A DNA stretch of 46,993 nt from Deltaproteobacteria bacterium (GTDB taxonomy: Bacteria; Desulfobacterota; Desulfarculia; Adiutricales; Adiutricaceae), in the NCBI GenBank assembly GCA_031269825.1, contig JAISYP010000052.1:1-46993 (forward strand). The letters are read 5' to 3'. This document shows positions 42,301 to 46,993 of the stretch, piece after piece (the stretch's first letter is position 1; each line of letters begins with the position of its first letter). The notes under the pieces are model-generated. The model worked only from the letters and a program-made list of their open reading frames with translations, was not told the DNA's origin and ran no database searches. The translations under genes were made by a program, and so were the position numbers.

Positions 42301-43244
42301 CCTCTCTCGATCCTGGGTGGCTCGATTTCCGCAATGAGCTGCACGCCACCAATGACAAGAATATTTTCCACGAGACCAGGCGAGCCCATTTTTTGCCCCT
42401 CTACAAAGGGGAGATGATCTGGCATTACCAGGCTTTGGCGGTGGAACCGAAGTATTGGCTTGATCCAGAGGAGTTGGACGAATATTCGCTAAACAGTCTA
42501 ATTTTTAGGCTTATAAACGACCTTAAAGCTCAATTCGCTAGCGATATGAGCCTTAAAAAGGTCTTTAACGGTGGCTTTAACTGGTCAAAAATATTAAACT
42601 ATTTGGGGATAAGTCAAAAAGAGGGCCCAAAACCGCTCCTCGTCCCAGAAAGGCGCTTCCCGCGTCTAGCCATCCGAGCCATCGCCAGCGACACCAACGA
42701 AAGAACCTTGATCTCTGCCCTGGTTCCGAGAAACATTGGGGCCCAAAACTCCCTCTGGCTGTCGATAGCTGGTCATTACGCCCTGGATCTAGAGAAAAGG
42801 ACAGTTGATTTCCAGATAATATCCCTAGCCAGACCGCTTTTTGTCCAGGCCATCCTCAACAGCTTGACCTTGGACTGGATTTTGCGCGCCTCGGTGACCA
42901 TTAACGTCAACAAAACCCATATTTTCCGGCTGCCCATCCCTCAGCCCACCGATCAAGAGTTGGCCGCCAACCCGGTCTATGTGGATTTGATCCGCGACTC
43001 CGCCGCGATCAGTCTCTATTATCACCCCGAGCTGGGTCAGGATCTGGCGCCGTTCGTTAACGCCGAGGGACGAGAGGCGCTTGACTCCACCGTGGCCTTG
43101 GAAAACCGGTTAGCGAACCTGGAACTGAAGGTCGCCCGTCTTTATGACCTAACCTCAGAGGAAATGAATAATATTTTAGCCAACTTTAAAGTTCTAAAAT
43201 CAAAAAAACCAACCTATCTAGAAAATATTAGAAAAAGATTATGA
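39306..43244 (+). CDS. Eco57I/PglX-like DNA adenine methyltransferase, full length
   Basis: A 1312-residue protein with the layout of type IIG/PglX enzymes. An N-terminal region has LRERLRQSKQAWGFLTNGRQWLL, followed by SGSYYTPDALAWPL near residue 480. Motif I is DCACGCGQLL with Asp519, then YGVDRSPFAVEL and the catalytic NPPW at 786-789. A target-recognition half carries HFLPLYKGEMIWHYQ, RLAIRAIASDTNERTLIS and a helical end. At the place where type IIG enzymes have a PD-(D/E)XK nuclease, the expected ExK reads QPA in PLLAIQPATLEL, so cleavage is doubtful. GGAG lies five bases before the ATG. A truncated paralogue follows. Without partners in view it could be an orphan, a BREX-like or a type IIL enzyme. 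Confidence 0.82.
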   Translation: MANIFNNLFDRAFLATKGASCWSPLTNAQDKFNFCQALFNNNMEMDNFNGKTLNNQIIFPLVQALGWFYVQPEDADITDPDSGADLRLFADKTAYLNFLTLNKNTRQTVVSESWPLLAIQPATLELDNHQTSIITNPYWRLRERLRQSKQAWGFLTNGRQWLLANNPASLDKKYLAFSLDKILATGDLADFELFWNLLSAINFQPTPNGQPKIELVRQKDQQFQQDNFSRLWSAITGFDDQFSLFEDIGRHLFVANDRRSDPTNLNLVFEQSLIFFLRLTLLTHFEGKTLASPDKTTLDKTTLDNPGLDKPPIEPKVTLKSIRHSVKPTSNQYQGWLKLRSLFAAVADGKWAMAQFPLESDLFDPQKAPLLSQGEVFSDAALARVFNSLFNAAPDLENAGINQALFSPAQLGTIYEGLLGFEFRVARTELFYASSHKRRPSMEGYFEKQQLQTQKNLLSVKRQYKKGDLYLVNFHNHRKISGSYYTPDALAWPLVTQGVVSQLAGPFQNHSLADLKILDCACGCGQLLTVALGVLAYQGLKRLDADADPKLKSLSRQEMDAIKANRRKLGLYSDPMSLDEVAVLKRVFLKRSVYGVDRSPFAVELTKWALWSDSFIYGAPAPFLAGRVKCGDSLMGSDLASLAPTATKAPLESGLLQRLRQLSEEIAALSALPTSPDNDIINIKDRYYNKILPKINELNYYVNFNNYLDILKVKKIYPLPPIFAKLNDRQLGQAITATEKNDLARLADETEQTRRIYGFFNWKIEFAEVFSPLNLFGPGFNLIVGNPPWDKTKFEEPLFFVQYHPNYRTSPNSQKKAIATDLLAQPDIRAKYDQEKRRAELYNEYLTKKFPLSQGNGDNNLFRFFMEKAWNLLAPGGSLSYILPLSFLTDDGSTRLRKNILEKGRLVRFDGFENKKRIFPHVHPRYKFGLAQIENTPDPDQVAQVRFMLTDPRILAKEEGRFPYSLSDVKGSSPKNWAYLETDGGHDLSTLKKLYSKFPSLDPGWLDFRNELHATNDKNIFHETRRAHFLPLYKGEMIWHYQALAVEPKYWLDPEELDEYSLNSLIFRLINDLKAQFASDMSLKKVFNGGFNWSKILNYLGISQKEGPKPLLVPERRFPRLAIRAIASDTNERTLISALVPRNIGAQNSLWLSIAGHYALDLEKRTVDFQIISLARPLFVQAILNSLTLDWILRASVTINVNKTHIFRLPIPQPTDQELAANPVYVDLIRDSAAISLYYHPELGQDLAPFVNAEGREALDSTVALENRLANLELKVARLYDLTSEEMNNILANFKVLKSKKPTYLENIRKRL
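40184..40228 (+). repeat. Tandem 15-bp repeat inside the methyltransferase gene
   Basis: AGATAAAACCACGCT occurs twice exactly, followed by a degenerate third copy, encoding Asp-Lys-Thr-Thr-Leu units in a linker. The second methyltransferase lacks this linker, and unit length keeps the frame. Confidence 0.8.
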
Positions 43245-44533
43245 TAATTTTATCGCGTAATAACTAATAAAAAAAGAATAACCTAAAATTTGGCGCTAAA
43301 ATTAGAAAAATATCCGACGTATCAATATCAACGGGCGTCAATATTTTTTTTATCCTCGACGATGATTTCCGTCGCCAAAGTTACTTTTGAGCTTGGTGGC
43401 GCTGGCCCCCAGCCAGTTAGCCCAGTCTTTAAATTCCGCTGACTCTTGCCCGTCGCGATTATATCCGCGTCTAGCGCCCATGGCCCGCGAAAAAAGACGG
43501 GCCGAGCTCGGCCAACTAAAAACCTTAGTTTTGACTCCCCTCGCCCAAGCGAATCGCTCCCCATAATCATGGCGGTGGCTGTTTTAACCTCAGGTTATCC
43601 TGGCTCGGGTCATAGCCTAGGGAAGATTTTTCCGATAATCCAAATTGGGGCGCTGGATCGCGAACAAGCGGCTCAATTGAAAATTATTTTGTCCACTGAG
43701 CCGCCAACCGTCAAAATCTAATTAAATTTTTTGACCCCGAAACCACTGGCGACGCCGCTGGCGCCAGCGATGAAACTTAATAACTTTGTCCGTTTTACCT
43801 TAACCAAATAATTATAACATCGGTTGTGGTAACAATATTTTTGAGACGTTTATCAAGTTCGCCTACGCTAGCCAATATTTACTCTATCATTTCCTCTAGA
43901 CAACCAACAATACCCACGGATAATTTGTGGTTATGAAATGAATCGTCACCGCCAACATTCATTGACCTGGCCTCGCTCTTTCAAATGTCTAACTATTGTC
44001 GTTAAGAGACGGAAGAGTTCGCTTTGGTTTGTGTCCACCCATTAGTAAAGGAGAAGATTGTCTGAAGCCGCAAAAAATGTTTATTTCCAGTTTAAATTTC
44101 CATTCAATTAATTTATTATCGATATAAAGTAAACAATACAAATAAAAATTAAAGATTATCGTCTAATTTTTACTTAAATCATATATATATTTTGACAATT
44201 TTATTATATACCTCTAACATCACAAAAACGCGCTCTCTTCGCAATAAACTATGAATAAAATATTTTCGTGGCCGCGTAAATTGTTAGTTTTAAAATTAGA
44301 AATTTAACCCATGGCAAGTTAGAAAAATGTTCTTGACATCCCTAAAAAAATGATTTAGGCTATGATCTAGTTTTTCGCTATGTATGATTTTTGATTTTTG
44401 GTTAATACGCGCCTTGAAACTTTTTAGGCTCTAAATGGCTTTTAGGGGATAAACGCGCAAGCGTTTGTCCGGGGGTTCTGTTCGCTTTGGCGGCCTTAGG
44501 CTACCAAATTAATGTTTAATTAGTGAAAGTTAT
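43245..44533. other. 1.3-kb region between the two methyltransferases
   Basis: No gene I can defend. Around 43370-43740 composition is gene-like and several short frames exist on both strands, suggesting remnants of a lost gene. 44090-44230 is strongly AT-rich. TTGACA at 44333-44338 with TAGGCT 17 bases later or TATGAT 22 bases later may be the promoter of the second methyltransferase gene. Confidence 0.45.
44333..44366 (+). promoter_or_regulatory. Candidate promoter of the second methyltransferase
   Basis: A consensus -35 TTGACA is followed by TAGGCT at 17 bases or TATGAT at 22. The first has right spacing and a poor -10; the second a better -10 with long spacing. The gene starts about 170 bases downstream. 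Confidence 0.3.
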
Positions 44534-46930
44534 ATGCCAAAACCTATTATAAACAACGTTTTAGAGGCGCGAGCCTTAGTCGACATTTTTAACCATAAAT
44601 TACCTCAAGTTCTAAATATTGATGATAATTTTAATTATTTTTCTAAGTTATATTGCCAAATAAATAGCTCCAGCTCAAGGAGCCCTCACACTATTAATAT
44701 ATTTAATAATTATGTATTACCCATGTTGTCAAAACTTAATTGGTATTATTTATATGATAAAATTAATATAAATCCTTTTAATAGTAAAAATATAAACACT
44801 ATACTATTTTCTAATAAACAATCATTTGATAATTATACTATAAATAATCTTAATAAACAATTTTCAAATTTAAATAACATTGATATAGCGCTAGAATATA
44901 CACATTGTCCTTTTATTTTTAATACCACCAACGCCGGTCAAATAAACCATCCCCATTTTCAGCTTCGCGATTGGACGCGACAATTAAAGGGAACCCGAGC
45001 CTTTCTGACCAATGGGTTTCAATGGTGTTTGTTAGACAATTCTTTTTTTTCGCTGGACAAAAACTACCTAGGTTTTGATTTGGGGGAAATCCTAAAAAAT
45101 GGGGATCGGGCCAGTTTTGAGATTTTTTGGCGCGTGTTTCAGGCGGCTAACTATATTGTTCCCCCTGGTGGCCAAGCCAACATCGACAAACTTATCCAAA
45201 GAAATAAGATCAGACGTCCTGGCCAAAAATCCAATCTTAGAAATTTGATCTATGGCGCCGAGGGACAGTTCTCCCTGTTTGAGGAAATTGGCCTAACCTG
45301 GCTCAAGGCCAACGGTCGTCGCTCCGACGCCGCGAGTCTGGCCCTCATTTTTGAGGCCAGTTTGAAGTTTCTTTTCCGTCTAATGTTCATCGCCTATTTT
45401 GAGACGCGTCATCAAGCTGAACTTAATTACCATCCAACGTACAATAATTTATCACTAAAAAGTATTATATCAGCGCTTAATCCGTCTGCCCACCAAAGCC
45501 ATGGCTGGAATTCCCTGATCAGGCTTTTCCAACTTTTCGCGCCTAGCGAGCGAAATCTGGGCCTGGAATTTTTAGGCGCTGGCTTCTTCGCTCCCGAACA
45601 AAACCCGCTTTTAACTCCCGATTTGGTTATCCAAGATGACCAGCTCAGTTTAATTTTTGATAACCTTTTCAAATATAATGATGATGGCCAACCACTCGAT
45701 CGCGATTTTATCGAGGATTTTTCCCCCCATAATTTGGTGACCATCTACGAGGCTCTTTTGAATTTTGAATTCCGCGTCGCCGAGGTTGACCTCTATTACG
45801 TTGTTTCCCAGCGCCATCAAAAGGATAAATTTGAAGGTTTTATTGATAAACAAGGTCTAGATTTTCTTAACCATCCTTTGTCAATTAAAAGAGAGTTACC
45901 AAAAGATTCTTTGTATTTAGTTAACTCATCTAATAACCGAAAAATCAGTGGCGGCTACTACACCCCTGACTCCCTGGCTTGGCCTTTGGTCACTGGGGGG
46001 GTTAAACGCCAATTGGAAGGACTGGGGAGCGCGGGCTCCATCCTGGATTTGCGCGTCTTAGATTGCGCTTGCGGTGGTGGGCGTTTATTGACCGTCGCGT
46101 TGTCCGTCTTGGCCGACCAAGCCATGGCTCGGTTGAGCGCGGATCAGGACAAAAAATTAAACCGACTTTTATCGCGAGAAATGGCCTATATAAATGATCG
46201 TCGCGTTAAATTGGGTCTAGAGCCCTTGGATAAACCCCAGGACAAACGCGCGGCTTTAAAGCGTCTTTTGCTAAAACATACCATCTATGGCGTTGATCGC
46301 TCAAATTTAGCCGTGGAAATAGCCAAACTTTCCCTTCTAGCGGAGACCTTTATTTATGGCGTTCCAGCTCCCATAATCGATCGCCATATAAAATATGGCG
46401 ATAGTTTAATGGGCTCTGATATTAGCTCTTTAAGCTCGATGGGCATGAATGACCTTTTTGAAAATCACTTAATTAATCATTTAACTAAACTTAATAATAA
46501 TATTATGTCTTTTAATTATGACGATGACTTAACTACTAACCAACCAAGCTCCTCCAATCATTTATCTACAGATGATCTAGCTTATAATAATTTAATTTCA
46601 AATATTAATGATATTAATAATATTAATTATCATTTAAATTTTATTAATTATTTAGATATTTTAAGGATTAAAAAAATATCTCCCTTGCCCCCCATTTTCT
46701 CCCTCTTAAACGCCCGTCATCTGGGCCAGAAGGAGTCAGCCCAAGATAGAGCCCAACTGGCGGCCTGGGAAAGCGAAATGAAAAAAACGCGGGATGTTTT
46801 CGGCTTTTTTAACTGGAAAATGGAGTTTCCGGAAGTATTTTCCCATTCCAATCTGGCTGGCCCCGGTTTTCACCTAATCACGGATTTTCATGGGAAAAAT
46901 AGATTGAAACTGACTGACTTAAAATACTAA
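44534..46930 (+). pseudogene. Second Eco57I/PglX-like methyltransferase, cut off before the NPPW motif
   Basis: A 798-codon paralogue of the preceding methyltransferase. It keeps SGGYYTPDSLAWPL, motif I DCACGGGRLL with Asp510, YGVDRSNLAVEI, GDSLMGSD and FNWKMEFPEVFS. The match ends at GPGFHLIT, where the first copy continues with VGNPPWDKT. Instead comes a short unrelated tail and a stop. Motif IV and the whole target-recognition half, some 520 residues, are missing, so it cannot methylate by itself. The tail is not a simple frameshift of NPPW, so a deletion or rearrangement near 46881 is likely. The first 130 codons and a segment at 46440-46680 are AT-rich and full of Asn. The ribosome site is weak. 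The rest could lie beyond the window. Confidence 0.72.
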
Positions 46931-46993
46931 TATTATAACCTAATTAGGCATATTAACTAGCTATAATATTTAAAATTGTTTTAAAAGAAATAA

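Noticed and set aside
43446-43721. 91-codon plus-strand frame between the methyltransferases, and a minus-strand frame of about 75 codons (ending FKDWANWLGASATKLK) in the same place
   Set aside because: Both look vaguely protein-like but overlap each other, lack ribosome sites and match nothing I know; at this GC content such frames arise by chance. They may be remnants of one lost gene.

Overview
The window looks like a chromosome segment of a Gram-negative bacterium. It carries kdsB (activation of Kdo for lipopolysaccharide), a phosphatidylserine decarboxylase, two lipoproteins with lipoboxes, and several exported or single-pass envelope proteins. The gene set would fit a Desulfobacterota/deltaproteobacteria-like lineage, but that placement is a guess from gene content. 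Composition is mosaic: most genes are near 50% GC by eye, while some intergenic stretches and some in-gene segments are extremely AT-rich.

Layout. (1) 1-4377, minus strand: a small lipoprotein, a CheX-like domain protein, addB and the first 46 codons of addA, probably one transcript. (2) 4595-5077, plus strand: a macro-domain protein with an altered catalytic motif. (3) 5093-28456, minus strand throughout: a 23-kb envelope cluster. In transcription order it holds a WG-repeat protein, a frameshifted SrfA paralogue, a glycine-zipper lipoprotein, a trypsin-fold protein lacking catalytic His and Ser, a small membrane protein, a second SrfA, SrfB (actin/Hsp70-like), SrfC (GTPase-like), a proline-repeat membrane protein, an exported von Willebrand A protein resembling the periplasmic part of PpkA kinases, an ABC ATPase, an ABC permease, an exported FGE/SUMF1-fold protein, an intact trypsin-like protease and a first full-length SrfA. 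(4) 29315-31583: psd, kdsB and an acetate-transporter gene (satP-like), with clear hairpin terminators and, for satP, a strong promoter with an adjacent palindrome. (5) 31584-36560: gene-poor DNA around one P1-family peptidase. It contains AT-rich islands and three copies of a short element of about 110 bp with terminal inverted repeats. (6) 36561-39141: a solute-binding protein with its own promoter, then a two-gene ABC exporter. (7) 39306-46930: two paralogous Eco57I/PglX-like DNA methyltransferases. The second ends just before the catalytic NPPW motif.

How the genes may work together. SrfA, SrfB and SrfC form a recognised but poorly understood three-gene set. Next to it lie genes in the order PpkA-sensor-like, TagT-like ATPase, TagS-like permease, TagR-like FGE-fold protein. 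In some bacteria the Tag genes form the envelope sensor that switches on type VI secretion through PpkA. Here no kinase, phosphatase or type VI structural gene is visible. The reading I find most interesting is that a TagRST/PpkA-type envelope-sensing module has been joined to SrfABC and to paired live and dead proteases. That is inference; the co-localisation and motif states are visible in the sequence.
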